Notes under the pieces: generated by a model
Database searches by the model: none
What the model saw: the letters and a program-made list of their open reading frames with translations, nothing else
Told to the model about the DNA's origin: nothing
Part shown: one piece after another, positions 33,572 through 45,413 of the stretch
How the letters are laid out: the number at the start of each line of letters is the position of its first letter
How positions within the stretch are numbered: position 1 is the first letter of the stretch
Origin: Adiantum capillus-veneris
Taxonomy: Eukaryota; Streptophyta; Polypodiopsida; Polypodiales; Pteridaceae
Reading direction: 5' to 3'
Length of the DNA: 64,000 nucleotides
Assembly (NCBI GenBank): GCA_014529385.2
Contig: CM043971.1
Location: 30,213,709 to 30,277,708 of the forward strand
Program-made: the position numbers and the translations under genes

Positions 33572-34242
33572 TTGTGGTTCAAAATTAGGAAGCAACATCC
33601 TTTTGCTATAAATAACCTTAGTTGTATATGAGAACTACAGCTCTCTGTCTCTCTCTGTGCTGAAATTGAAAGGCTCATTTTAGTTTTTACTAATGTTCAA
33701 AAGCTAAGAGGCTAATATTATTGAGCAAGGTTTTTCAGAAGCATTTTCATAGCTTCAATCTTTTTAATAAGAGATTAGTTTTCTTTTGTTGGGATTGACC
33801 TCACTTTGAGCTTGCTCTCCATGAGGATCATATTATCCTTGTTTTTATCGTCTCCTCAAATGTTTCTCGACTTGTCCACAACAAGCTGTTGCAATTCTTG
33901 AGCGTGAATGTAATGTTGGACCCACATCTATAGACTCTATTTGATGGCCTTGCCAACAAGTGATGCCTCAACTATCAATTGTGGCTGCCAAGACTCTTAA
34001 GCATTTTGTATCCAAGAAAGATTTTCATCTGTGGAGGTGTTGTAGGGGACTTCCCTTTACAGAACCCTTTCTTTGTAAAAGTGTATGCTTTGTCTCATCC
34101 TTAACCTACAAAGTGACGGTTGTCATATACCGTGTATCCTTTTTTACTCTAAAGAAATTTCGGAGTTTGTTTGAATCTCTCTTCAGAAGAGAGAAAATAC
34201 AATGAGAAAGTACTCTTTAACGTTAGATAAAACTATCCTCTC

Positions 34243-35385
34243 ATCCCAAAATTTGAGGGTACTTTTGAGAGTCCAATGTGTCTTTTGTTTGTATTTGTAG
34301 TTCTTTTAAGAGGATCCTTGCTTGTAACGAATCCCCCCCCCCCCCCCCCCCCCCCCCCCGGCCCTCGCAAAAAATAAATAAATCACGATGAATATATTAG
34401 AAAGGATAAAAAATATATGTAGTGTATCATTCTCTTTATTTTTGACCTTGAGAAGATTAATCTACAATACTGTATTTTGCTTTTGCTGTGATAAGGATAG
34501 CGCCAAATTTTGGGACGTCATAGGCTTCAATGAAAAGCCTAGCAAAAAATGGTTTTTTTTTTTTTTTTTTTGGGCGTAACTCACAATGGTGAGTAGATTA
34601 TATTGCCGTAACCAAACAATTTACAAGCTTCTGCCATGCTCGTGACGAGCCATGCCAGCTTCAAGGGTGGCTAGTTACATCGACTGATTAGGGAGCCACC
34701 CCATCACAAGGGACGAGCCCATACTTTTATCCAAACAAGGTACTCAATGATAAGGGACGAGCCCACACCTTTATTCCTGTAAGCCGTTTGGTACGGCGCC
34801 CAAGGCACTCTTCCACTCATCAGAGTTATTCTATTTTCTAGTGGTGATGATCGCCTCTCAATTTTTTTGAATTATCTTGGTGAACTTAGTAGTTTTCATG
34901 GTGCTCTCGAAAATTCGATAGTTCGTTACCTTCCAAATATGTTTGAAGTAGTTGAATCTCACGGTTTGTTCGAGATAAGCATTGCTTGGCTCTTGAACGC
35001 CTTCCCTCCCAAGAAGGGATTGTTCTTGAAGAATCCTATTTTAAAGGTCTTTTGCACCAATTTGCAAATCTTCCCTGCCATGCCACATATCCTTGGACAT
35101 TCCTTAATGGCAAAACTTAATTGTCTTCTCTTCTTTTTTCTCTAAAGAGAGATTGGAGAATAAGTAAAGAATCTTAAGTTCTTGAAGAATTAAGTGGCAC
35201 TATCTACCATACCACATCAATACTAAAATACCACCTCAAAACAAGTACTAATGTGGCAAAAACAAATCAAGGTAAGAAGCTAAGTTTAATGATGCATTGC
35301 TAAAATAGTAGTTTGTTTCTATTTAAGGACATGCTTCAATTTGTAGCTTCAAGGAGTTTCAGAGCGTTTCCCCATAGCCCCTTTA
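34243..35385. repeat. Dispersed repeat S, copy 1 (interrupted by LINE)
   Basis: Matches 40125-40915 in the same direction: a TTGAGGGTACTTTTGAGAGT block, a TTAATCTACAATACT block, GATAGCG, then, after the LINE, TACCACATCAA and AAATAGTAGTTTGTTT. A 27-C tract at 34333-34359 is present only in this copy. Confidence 0.75.
34545..35165 (-). pseudogene. 5'-truncated LINE fragment
   Basis: Begins on the plus strand with a T run (the poly(A) tail of a minus-strand LINE), followed by CTCACAATGGTGAG, as at the 3' ends of the LINEs at 43430 and 45414. Minus-strand frames give GMAGKICKLVQKTFKIGFF, matching the LINE at 43744-44643. The uninterrupted repeat copy at 40660-40700 lacks it. Confidence 0.72.
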
Positions 35386-35691
35386 TGTTGGAGGGTGTGG
35401 ATCACCCTCTACGTAATATCGGAAACCCCATAGACCCATCCTTTGCAGTTAAACACACGAGTTTCAAATGAGCTGGCAATAGCTGCACATTTTTGATTCA
35501 TTGGCACAAATCTACAACTTTAAATGAGAGAACTGGGAAACCGTTAGAGATTGTATGAGCAAGGTGACAGTACATAGCGAGATGTCCACAGAGAGAACTT
35601 CCTAGACAAGAGAAAGTTGTTTTGCTCTTCTTGGAAGGTTTGTCAAATAAAGAATTACATGCAAGCTTGTAAAGAATGAGACAGTGCCACA

Positions 35692-36466
35692 TTGGAGGCT
35701 TGCATTCATGATGCTATTGAGCTAAGGAACAATTGTGGGATCTATGGGGAAGATGCCAAAGAGGTAGATATAGGGATTGTCAACTCAAAAGCTACTATGC
35801 CTATGCAAGCGGGTTCAACAAAAAATTTAACTATGGAAAAGTACAAAGAAGCAGTGAGGAAAATGAGTCAATTAATGCATACTCTTCATATACAAATTTT
35901 GTTGCAAATGTCTGGACAAAGGACTCCTTAAGAAATACTTATTGCTCATGGAGGACAACTTAATGGGGTGTCAAGGAAGGCAACTAGACAAACCATGCAA
36001 CCCACAAGTGTTACTATAGGCCAAGCTACCTTGGAGATGGATAATATATACCCATGGAGGCTTAGGGACAAAAACACTATCTACTTAGTGGGAATCAGGG
36101 TTCCCTTCAATCGATGCAACCTAAAGAACAAGTGAGCTAACAAGCCATGGTTTCTATCATGTCCTATGCAGCAAGTACATCTCCCATGCCAATTAATGAA
36201 AATTGGTATATGCCACCACCTAGGGTAAAGCTAGCCCATCATATAACTATCAAAGAGAATCCAATATACTTGGGTGCAATTGGGTCTCAACCAGAACAAG
36301 GGGTAGAGGGTCGTTATAATTATGGAGCCCATGATCAATGGAAGAATGAGTGTAGAGAGCAGAGTCAAAACTTGGTAAGAGAGGGAGGCATCACTTTTGA
36401 GAGAACTATCCAAGAAACCAACATTGAACGTGATAGAATTAATTGTGCCAACCTTATCTAAGGGTG
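35692..36466 (+). pseudogene. Unclassified retroelement-like coding remnant
   Basis: Two consecutive frames (35692-35931, then 36147-36461) are open but unrecognised; the first contains KNLTMEKYKEAVRKMSQLM. The stretch lies upstream of a purine tract and LTR-like sequence at 36826-37217, so it may be gag-derived. Confidence 0.3.
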
Positions 36467-36825
36467 AACCAATAGTGCCTGTGAAATAGTAAGCCTCAAA
36501 GCCAATTTTGGGCCTCACTTCTCGTTAAAAGGTCCAAACATTTCAAGAATTGCCAAATAGCCTTGAATATCATGTATATCCAATTGTTGTGCATCACTAT
36601 GTTCAATTAACAAGCATTGATTTTTGAATTTTGGATTTTTGGAGTCTAATCATTACAAGAACAATGTCTGGACTAGCAGAAACACCCCAAGGAAGAAATC
36701 ACTCAAAGGCACAAATAGCTGACCTCAAGTCTGCTCAATTGCAAAGGACTTTTGACGCTTCTCTCACCAAAGACAACTAGCCAGCGGACCAACCTACATT
36801 TGGTAGTGTCATGGGATGACACGAG

Positions 36826-37217
36826 ATAGAAAGGGGGTGATGCTAATAGCTAAGGTAACACATGCCAGTGGAAGCGGGACCACATGTGTCTAAAACAGGA
36901 TTCATAATTATAATTCTTATTTTTATGATTGTATAAGTGAGCTTTTAATGAGTAGATTGGGGTCGGTGGCTTCCACCTTGTACTAAATTACCCAAGGCAC
37001 TTAGTTTGCCAATTTTTATGAGCCATATTGGCTAGAGGAACAAATTTTGACCATTGGCAAAGTATAAAGGCCAATCTTTGTAAATTGAACTTAAGTTTTG
37101 GATAATAAAAGTGAGCGCTCTATTGTTTTGAGTACTCTATTTGCCCTCTTGCTTCTCTTGCTCGTATCTCCCTCGTGTGAAGTGCTATTGAAAATCCCTG
37201 ACTGACATTGTGATCAC
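36826..37217 (+). mobile_element. Purine tract and LTR-like segment
   Basis: ATAGAAAGGGGG (36826-36837) is followed by TGATGCTAATAG. A TATA-like TATAAAGG occurs about 220 bp in and AATAAAAG about 40 bp after it, the order of U3-R-U5. A possible end is GTGATCACA near 37217. No second LTR was found. Confidence 0.4.
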
Positions 37218-37627
37218 AGATGAAAGATCTTTAATTCAATGTAAGTCTCTTGCAAGTTTTTGTGTTTTTGGTGTGGCTATTGTCTTCCTATTTTTTCTCA
37301 TTTTTCTTGATTTATACATCCATTTGAAATTCAAGCATAGTTGAGTGTACTAGACATCAAAATTGACCTGCTAAAATAGGCCCCTAAAACTAGGCATGAT
37401 TTGTTTGAGTGTTGGATCAAAGATTTGAGACCATACAGAGGGTCTATTTGGTCTTGTATACAATTCTAGCAAGTTTGGTTCTTTTGAAGCACTTTAGCTA
37501 AGTGAAACACGTATGCATGCTTGTGGCTCAAAGACTAGCTTTTGGTGACTGACCCTCACTAGAGATTGACACTTAAGAGTAGTAAGTTGTGACAAGGTTT
37601 TGTGAGGGATTGACAACCTCTCGTAGC

Positions 37628-38085
37628 CTATATGCATAATGTCACAATGAATTCTATTGATGTTGAATGCATGCTTCACTGAACGATGTCGATCCATCCA
37701 CAATTCCTCCATTTGTCTCGATCGTCTTGCATGACGAATTTCTAAGTTGGCAAACCATACAACCAATTATGAGGTGCATTGTGCTCAGAGTGTAGTTTAA
37801 GGATGTGGTCATGTTTGCATGAGTCAAAAATAACATATAACTGGTGCAGCTATGCCAACATCGACATATTTACAAGAGGGCTTGTATAGTTGCATATAAG
37901 AGAAATAACTAATGCACATGTGACCATGACCACTCCCTTAGTTCTTTTGACATGCTATATGTGCATTGACAATTTGACAAAATACCCCCACCTTGCAAGC
38001 AAGTTTTATGGTGCTTTTCATATTGATGTTTGAAATAACCTTCATTGCATAAAGAAAGTTAGGCAATACATCAAAATATTAGCGC
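37628..38085. repeat. Repeat R, uninterrupted copy (R1)
   Basis: About 460 bp that aligns in order with segments scattered over 43306-46352. Landmarks are GATGTTGAATGC, CAGAGTGTAGTTTAA, CATATTTACAAGA, CACTCCCTTAG and CATCAAAATATTA. It shows the state before four insertions in the other copy. Confidence 0.85.
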
Positions 38086-38391
38086 TCCACCCCCGAGGCA
38101 CAAGCTCGAGTATGATGACATTCCTTGAATCCCCCCACCAAAACACAGATAGAGGCAGCGTGTCATAGCCTTCTTCATGCTCGCATCCATCTCCTGCACA
38201 TGGGGCCTACCCTGCAAAGACAAGCGTGAAGGAGTTTCTCTCTCTTTCTCTCTCTCTCTCTCCTCGTCCCTCTCTCAACTCCGAGTGTGATTTTCTTTCC
38301 TCTCCACTATGGCTTGCAAGGCGTAGTTGCCTCTCTTGAAGCTAGTGGTCTTGAATATATGTTGCACTGACAAAGGATGACCCACAACTCC

Positions 38392-38398
<7 letters not shown>

Positions 38399-38454
<56 letters not shown>

Positions 38455-38510
38455 TGAAATTGTTTGTGAATTATATAGGCGGTTATTACACATTAATTGC
38501 TACACACAGA

Positions 38511-38567
<57 letters not shown>
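38399..38567. repeat. (GA)n followed by (CT)n, inverted pair
   Basis: (GA)n at 38399-38451 and (CT)n at 38512-38567 are separated by about 60 bp and are perfectly complementary, so the stretch could form a long hairpin. Confidence 0.9.
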
Positions 38568-38570
<3 letters not shown>

Positions 38571-38851
38571 GATGGCCAGAAACACGCCTCGTTTGAAGAG
38601 CTTCTCGCAGAGCATACTCCACCGCAACGCAGCTACTCTTATGCAACTACCACCACTCGTACACAAACATCATCCGGATCTAGCCTCTCCCACTCTTCCT
38701 TCGAAACTTTTCCTGCTGTGTTGTAGTGTTTTGACATCCACCCACTTCTTTCTGTGTGTTTTCAATCTCCAACTTAACTTTCCTTTACCACATGATCCCA
38801 TTCTTCATGTTTGGCATCAAACTTCATCATTTCGTTCAATTTTTATGATGA

Positions 38852-38875
38852 CTAGTATTGACAGCAGCCAAAGGC

Positions 38876-38950
<75 letters not shown>

Positions 38951-39046
38951 GTGCTAGTTTCAGACCACACTGGCCGGAGTGAGGAGGGAGCGACATGTAT
39001 CCGAGGGAGGGAGTAGAAATCCCTCCCCCTTTTATAACAATATAGA
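38852..39046 (-). mobile_element. Short Helitron with (GA)n core, 195 bp
   Basis: In minus orientation it begins TCTATATTGTTATAAAAGGG, then a GGGAGGGA stretch and ACATGTCGCT, then a (GA)n core. It ends with a GC hairpin (GCGGCC/GGCTGC), a short spacer and CTAG. The flanking bases are A and T, the standard Helitron target. No protein is encoded. The 5' end resembles those at 48572 and 51100. Confidence 0.72.
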
Positions 39047-39159
39047 TTATGACCAAGATGATTGATTCTTTCCATTTTTGTGTTTTATGAGGAGGGAGGG
39101 GAAGAGAGAAGGGGGGGGGGGGAGGAAGGGATGTAATTACTATTTCTACATGCTCCATA

Positions 39160-39383
39160 AGGTTTTTAATGGTTAACTAAGTGAATGTTGAAGGCACTAA
39201 AAAGCTACACTTGTACAACAAGACTAGAATTTAGTGAAGAATGTGATAGTTTGAGAGGACCTCCACTAATTGTAAAGGATCTTACAATTTTGGTATTTTA
39301 AAGATTTGATCTGAAGCTAGCATGAGTAAAGCCTCTTTGAAGGTCTCCAACAAAGTGCAATGATATATTAAGATGCTTATTGC
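39160..39383. repeat. Direct repeat of 40203-40423
   Basis: Long blocks match, for example GAGTAAAGCCTCTTTGAAGG and CAACAAAGTGCAATGATAT. In the second copy the sequence continues directly into the TTGAGGGTGCTTTTGAGAGT block; here that block is about 740 bp away, at 40130. Confidence 0.8.
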
Positions 39384-40124
39384 TACTCTTGGTGGATGTG
39401 GCTTTCTATGGCTCGTCTTCTCCTACTTGTTCGGTAGGGGGAGGAGCTATTCTCCAAGGTGATGGAGCTTCCACTCTCCCCCCTTATGTGGCTTTTACTA
39501 GGTATGTTGATGGTGCTTATTGGTGGGTGGCTCCCTTCTAGCCGGTTGTGATCTCTATTGTAAAGTTTAGTTTTTTGAGATATCGAGTCTTGGATGGGCA
39601 GGGTCCACCTTGTGATAGGGGGTGTGGCGTGGTGCAACAATGCATTGTCTCTGTGTGTCTGTATTGGTGGATATGCTTGTCTTGAGGTCCTGATGAAACT
39701 CTTGATGTCTTGCTCGGTCTAAGGAAGACTTATCTTGCATATGCAAAGCCCACCCCTTCCAACCACCTTGCCGCAGGCCGAACAAAACCTGATTCGAAGA
39801 AGCGCCGGCCATCATTTCAGCCTGCAAAAGGTCCTTGGGGAGACGGCTTCCACCATAACCAAAAATATAGAGGTAGGCTCGGATGAAGACGTAAGAACTT
39901 GGTCGGAACTGTCGAGCCCTGTCCCCTAGGGACACCTAGCCTTGCTACGGACAAGGTCACCAAGTTCGACACTGCCACTAGCTCATCCCACCACACCCCC
40001 ACCTTGCCACAGGCTGACTAGGGCCTTCCCGCCTGCTTAATCCTCGCAGGTTGCAAACACGCGAAGGGACAACTCCCACAAACCCTAAGTCATTGGTATG
40101 TGGAAATGCTCAAAAGATGTTTGT
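39384..40124. mobile_element. Unclassified ~740-bp insertion in a repeat
   Basis: Its absence from the parallel position at 40423 and a possible short duplication CTACTCT at both edges suggest an insertion. A minus-strand frame (39935-39567, 122 codons) has no recognised domain. The content is GC-richer than its surroundings. Confidence 0.45.
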
Positions 40125-40915
40125 TCCTACTCTCATCCCAAAACTTGAGGGTACTTTTGAGAGTCAAATGTGTCTTTTGTACTTTTAGCGGTTTTAAAAG
40201 GTTTTGAAATGGATAACTACTTAAATGTTGGCTACACTTGCACAACAAGACTAGATTTTTGTGAGGAATGTGACAGTTTGAGAGGTCTCCCACCAGTTGT
40301 AGAGGATCTTACAATTTTGGTATTTTAAAGATTTGGTCTGAAGTTAACATGAGTAAAGTCTCTTTGAAGGTCTCCAACAAAGTGCAATGATATATTAAGA
40401 TGCTTATTGCTACTCTTCTCCCAACACTTGAGGGTGCTTTTGAGAGTCAAATGTGTCTTTTTGTATTTGTAGTGCTTTTAAGAGGATCATTGCTTTATAA
40501 AGGGTCAATAAAGTGTATCATTGTCATAATTTTTGAGCTTGGAGAAGTTTAATCTACAATACTATATTTTGCTTTTGCTATGTTAAGGATAGCGACCAAC
40601 TTGCCCATACTTCTAGGTGCTCCTTATCCCAAAACTTTTAAGATATCACGCTTTAATGAAAAGCTTAGCAAAAAAAGTTGCAAACCTTTATTGGGCTACA
40701 AAGGAGCATAAGTCTTAAGATCTTGGAAAATTAAGTGACACTAACTAACATACCACATCAACTATTAAACACTATTTCAAAAAAGGTACTAATTTTTCAA
40801 AACAAATCAGGGTAAGAAGCTAATTTTAACGATGCATTGCTAAAATAGTAGTTTGTTTTTAAGTAGGGACATGCTTCAATTTGTAGCTTCAAGGAGTTTA
40901 AGAGGAGTCATAAAC
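40125..40915. repeat. Dispersed repeat S, copy 2
   Basis: Counterpart of 34243-35385 without the LINE and without the C tract. It overlaps the repeat unit 40203-40423. Confidence 0.75.
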
Positions 40916-41997
40916 TGTAGCAGGAGTCGTCCCTTGGTGGCACCAATTGTCGAAGGCCCCTTTCTTTCGATGGTGCTTTGCTCACCTTTTTCGGCTTGCT
41001 GATTCTTAACTTTGGTGTGGATGGTACGCTTCCCGGGTGGCATGCGATAATGGTCCTTCTTCTATGGTGATGGAGCTCGCCTTAATCGGCGATACTCTCC
41101 TCGTTCTTGTCTACTGATTCTTTGCAGGGTGACTCCCTTAGCCATGTTTATTTTGTTGCTATTTGTAAGAGTAGGTACCGAAACTTTGTATTTGTTGGTT
41201 TGGTTTGGTGTGGTGCGGTTTGTTGCATACATGGTCGTCCTGAGCATAGACTTCCACGAAGTTTTTTGGTTTTATTTTAAGTCATCCACTCACACAATGT
41301 CATAAAATTAAAAGACTAAATTATTCACCAAATTTCCTTTGCGAATATGTGAACTAGATTCATACTTGGTTGTCTTTGAGGGAGGGTGGCAAGTGCCTTA
41401 GGCTGGGTTCACACAAACCCGACTGAAAGGAGCAGCTTTCTTTTCTACCTCCACTCTGTCTATTCACAAGGACTGGAGGTAGCATTCTCCTTCACAAGGG
41501 CCAGCCAATCAATAGCCAATTAGCAGCACCCTGCCTACATTGCCCACATCCCACACTGAAAAGGAGAGTGGTACACGTGCAATTTTGAGGGGGGAATGCC
41601 GCCCAAAAACTGGTGGATCCAGAGACGCTCGCAGCTGTTTTTGTCCAATCGAAAACTGCTACCCTGGACTCACACACACTATCGACTCGTGTGAACTCGG
41701 CCTTAGTGAAGAAGAGAGATAGGCATACATGTGAAAATTTAATATTTTCTATACTTAGTGGACCTAGCTTTGCACGTGAAGGATTCAAATTTTCTTTTCT
41801 TTGGCTTTTAGTATGTCAATGGTCCCTTTATTTCATAGCCTTATACAAGGGTGCATTCACATAACATAGTTCAACTTTGCCAGTGGAGCTCATCAATGAT
41901 GCCTTCCCTTCGTAACTCAGCCATTGCCTCAATGAAGCCATTCTCTCTCTTTTGTGATGTTGAAGTGGCTGCTACATTAGACAAAGACACACACAGA

Positions 41998-42000
<3 letters not shown>
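40916..42000. other. No gene recognised
   Basis: Short frames only. Near 41420-41700 there is a GC-richer stretch without any recognisable domain. Confidence 0.5.

Positions 42001-42050
<50 letters not shown>
42000..42050. repeat. (CT)n microsatellite
   Basis: About 25 units. Further GA/CT tracts follow at 42580-42627, 42652-42675 and 42814-42857. Confidence 0.9.
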
Positions 42051-42052
<2 letters not shown>

Positions 42053-42577
42053 CACCACGTGTCGAAGTATAGAGTCACTTGAGAATTCAAATAGAAGAGA
42101 AGAATTAGCCACCACCTCAATTACTCTTATGCAAAACGTACCTAAATTCCTTCTCAATTTCTTGTTTAAGAACGCAAATGTGATCCTTAACCTTATTATT
42201 ATTATTAATATTATTATTATTATACACAAGAGATCAGTGAGATGGAGAAGTGTGCCGCTTTAAGCCGCGAGAGTCCACAAAAAGTTGGTTTGCCTTAGAT
42301 GTGGATTCTTACTTCAAGTGATGCACCCAAAAGGCCATGTAGTAGTGTGAAAGGTGAGACTTGTGTGTGGTAAGCTTTTAGAGGTAGATTCCCAATTCTT
42401 AGTGGTGCCACATAAAAGCACTTACTTATCCCCACATTGGCCAAAAGGAGGGCATCTAGATTCTAGCCATGTGGATACAAAAAAGATAGTCTCCAGTATC
42501 TATGCTCCTCAAAGCTGTGTAGTGGCTTTATTCATCCAAATGAAAGCTGACAAAAGGGAGAATGTGTTGTATGTATG

Positions 42578-42630
<53 letters not shown>

Positions 42631-42633
42631 ATA

Positions 42634-42674
<41 letters not shown>

Positions 42675-42811
42675 GTGATACCAACTCCTCACAAAATGCA
42701 AAGCTTGCGGGAAGCTCAAATTTCAACGCATACATATTCCTTAATCCTTTGCACTTTGTGTATGAAGTGTGAGCTCAAGCTCCTTTTGTGATTGGCCACT
42801 TGTGGGCAGCT

Positions 42812-42860
<49 letters not shown>

Positions 42861-43429
42861 AGGTCCCCCTACTTGAACTTCTGGAAAAATCATTTTTCCA
42901 AACATATAAAATTCCTTTCCTTCAATTTGCCAAAAGGAAATTCTAGAAAATTAGGTTCATTTGCAGGTTTTTACACTATGCTTCTCTATTTTGGGGTGGA
43001 ATTTCTCCTTTTTCCCTTGCCCTCAACCGGCATTTTTGAAATTGAGAACGGCACGATATTAACCTGAGACACATTTTCCCCGAACACTGACTATTGTGCC
43101 CTCAATTTTCCTCTTTAAGCTTTATTGACCGTTTACACCATGTCCAACTAGGAATGTTGTATGCCTTGTGCCTAGTTTATTCAATATTCTTGAGAGTAAG
43201 TTCAAAATCCACATTTTGGCTCTACCACCCAAGTTGATAGGTTAAATCATGTTATCTTCTTGGCTCCATCAAACTTGTTGGCTCCTCAATGCTTGACGCT
43301 GATCGATGCATGATGTCATAATGAATTATCTATTGATGCTGAATGCGTGCTTCAATGCAGTGATTTCAATCCGTCCCTAATTCCTCCATTTGTCTTCGTC
43401 CTCTTGTATGACCACGTTCTTTGAAAAAG

Positions 43430-44692
43430 AAAAAAAAAAAGCAAAACTCACAATTGTGAGTGAACTATATTTATCAACCCAAATAATTACAAGGTCTTGT
43501 CATGCTCATGTTGAGCCATGACGTCATCCAGGGACCATAATTACATCGGCTATCACGGCAGCCATCCCACCCAACTCGCCCCCTTATCCTTGATACATAG
43601 GGTCCCTTATCATGTTCTTCTTAGATCTTTTAATAACCGATAGCCAATATTTTTTCCCGTCCTAGGCATGCCCTCTGCTCTCAACAAGGCACAAGTAGTC
43701 CTAGACCAATCCTCCGAGTGTTGCTTGCGTCCGAGCGTCCATATTAGCACTTTGTTTTCTTGTATAATTTCTGCGAAGCTTGCCACCTCAAGACCTTCTT
43801 CAAACACACGGCAGTTCCTTGTCTGCCATACATTATGTAAGAAGACGTACCTGACGATTTGAGTGCTGATGAAAATGGTAGGACCACCTGAATTCTTCCC
43901 TCCAAGGAAAGATCAATCTTGTAAAAACCAATTTTCCATGTTCTTTGGACCACCTTACATATTTTCCCTGCGAGGCCTTTGATAGTTGGGCAATCCATGA
44001 AGAGGTGAGCCAGATCTTCACTAGCCAACCTGCACACCAAGCATCGATCTGACCCAATCTCTCTTTCCTGAATCTTCACCCCCGTCGGTAGAGCACCCCA
44101 AATTACCTTCCACAAAAAAACCTTCATGTGCTGTGGAACCTTTGGCTTCCAGATGTTCTCCATTACTTGCTCCCACCTTTCCTCCGGCCATTGTTTTTTC
44201 CATATCTTGTTAAGGGGGCTAGACCAATTCTTCTTATGCATCATTGTCTGGTAAATGTCTTTAGGATGGGGTTTCCATAAGAGACTACTTCCGGGCCATT
44301 TCCAGGCATTCCAGTCAAACTCCGAATCACAGATAGGCATCACTATATTGTCAAGCTCTTTCCTCACTTTGTGGACCAGCAAGACCTCCAAGCTATTCAG
44401 TTGGTATTGGGTAACCAAAAGGTCAATGGTTTTCCAACTCTTGTTGTCACTGTCCCATAAGTGCCCCAGTCGATTCAGACCCTTGTTATTCAACTTCCTG
44501 GCTGTCTCTATCCAATAGGGAATTTGTGGCGGATCTACAACTTTGGGAAGCCAGGGGGACCAATGCAAAATGGAGTTCTTGAAGTATCTGGTTTTTCCCC
44601 CCCATTTTAAGACTCCTACTGCTCTATTGCATTTTCTTACCAATTCTCTTGCACTGCCCCCCCAGTCCTAGGGTAGTCCACGTCGGGGCTAA
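43430..44692 (-). pseudogene. LINE (plant L1-type) 3' fragment with zf-RVT
   Basis: The minus-strand frame 44643-43744 is open for about 300 codons. It contains KVPQHMKVFLWKVIWGALPT and CLVCRLASEDLAHLFMDCP, the zinc-binding region found at the C terminus of plant LINE reverse transcriptases. The 3' end (plus-strand left) has CTCACAATTGTGAG, shared with two other LINE fragments in the window. It is 5'-truncated: no endonuclease and no RT palm remain. The long open frame suggests a fairly recent insertion or a young family. Confidence 0.82.
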
Positions 44693-44767
44693 CAGCTTGT
44701 CAGAGTGTAGTTTAAAGATATGGTCAAGTGTTCATTAGTCATGAGTAGCATATAATTAGTGCAACTA

Positions 44768-44971
44768 GGACTAGAAAAATACATTTTTCCTGATCGAAGA
44801 AAATAAGGGCAAACTTGAGTTTTCAGATCAAATTTTGAAGCTTTTGCCGGTAATTACACTAAAATTTGTGAAAATTTCCCGGTTTTCTTCAAGGTAAGCT
44901 CAAACTCTAGCCAGGATTTTAGGATTTCAGCCTGTTAAAATACACTGGACCTCGGTTTTTTTCTTACACTC
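44768..44971. mobile_element. 204-bp element with 10-bp target duplication
   Basis: AGTGCAACTA occurs at 44758-44767 and again at 44972-44981, and R1 has a single corresponding site. The ends are weak inverted repeats (GACTAGAAAAATAC and, in reverse complement, GAGTGTAAGAAAAAAAC). A 9-10-bp duplication suggests a Mutator-like miniature element. Confidence 0.6.
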
Positions 44972-45034
44972 AGTGCAACTATGCTAAACTCGACATATTT
45001 ACAAGAAGGCTTGCATAGTTGCATATAAGACAAA

Positions 45035-45057
45035 CTAGTAAAACCAGCCGCCTTGGG

Positions 45058-45104
<47 letters not shown>

Positions 45105-45222
45105 CCCCCCCCTTTCTATCGCGTGCACATGGGCTTTACTCAATTTTGGAGTTTAGCCTTCATGTCGCAAATTTCGACACGTGTAAATGGCTCCCCCTTC
45201 TGCCATATTATGTTAGTTTAGA
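45035..45222 (-). mobile_element. Short Helitron with (GA)n core, 188 bp, empty site known
   Basis: In minus orientation it begins TCTAAACTAACATAA, has GGGGGAG and ACACGTGTCG, then a G run and (GA)n. It ends with the hairpin CCGCCCAAGGCGG, a spacer and CTAG. It lies between A (45034) and T (45223). R1 reads straight through at the matching place, so the insertion left no target duplication, as expected for Helitrons. Confidence 0.85.
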
Positions 45223-45413
45223 TAACTACTCCACATGTGACCAAGCAAGTGACTCATGTGACCACAAAAGAGACACAAGTATTCGAAAAGCAATCGTGTG
45301 TGACCACTCCCTAAGTTCTTTTGACATTCTATATGTGCATCGACAATTGAACAAAATAATCCCACCTTGCAAGTAAGTTTTATGGTGATGCTCGTATTGA
45401 TGTTCTAACCAAC

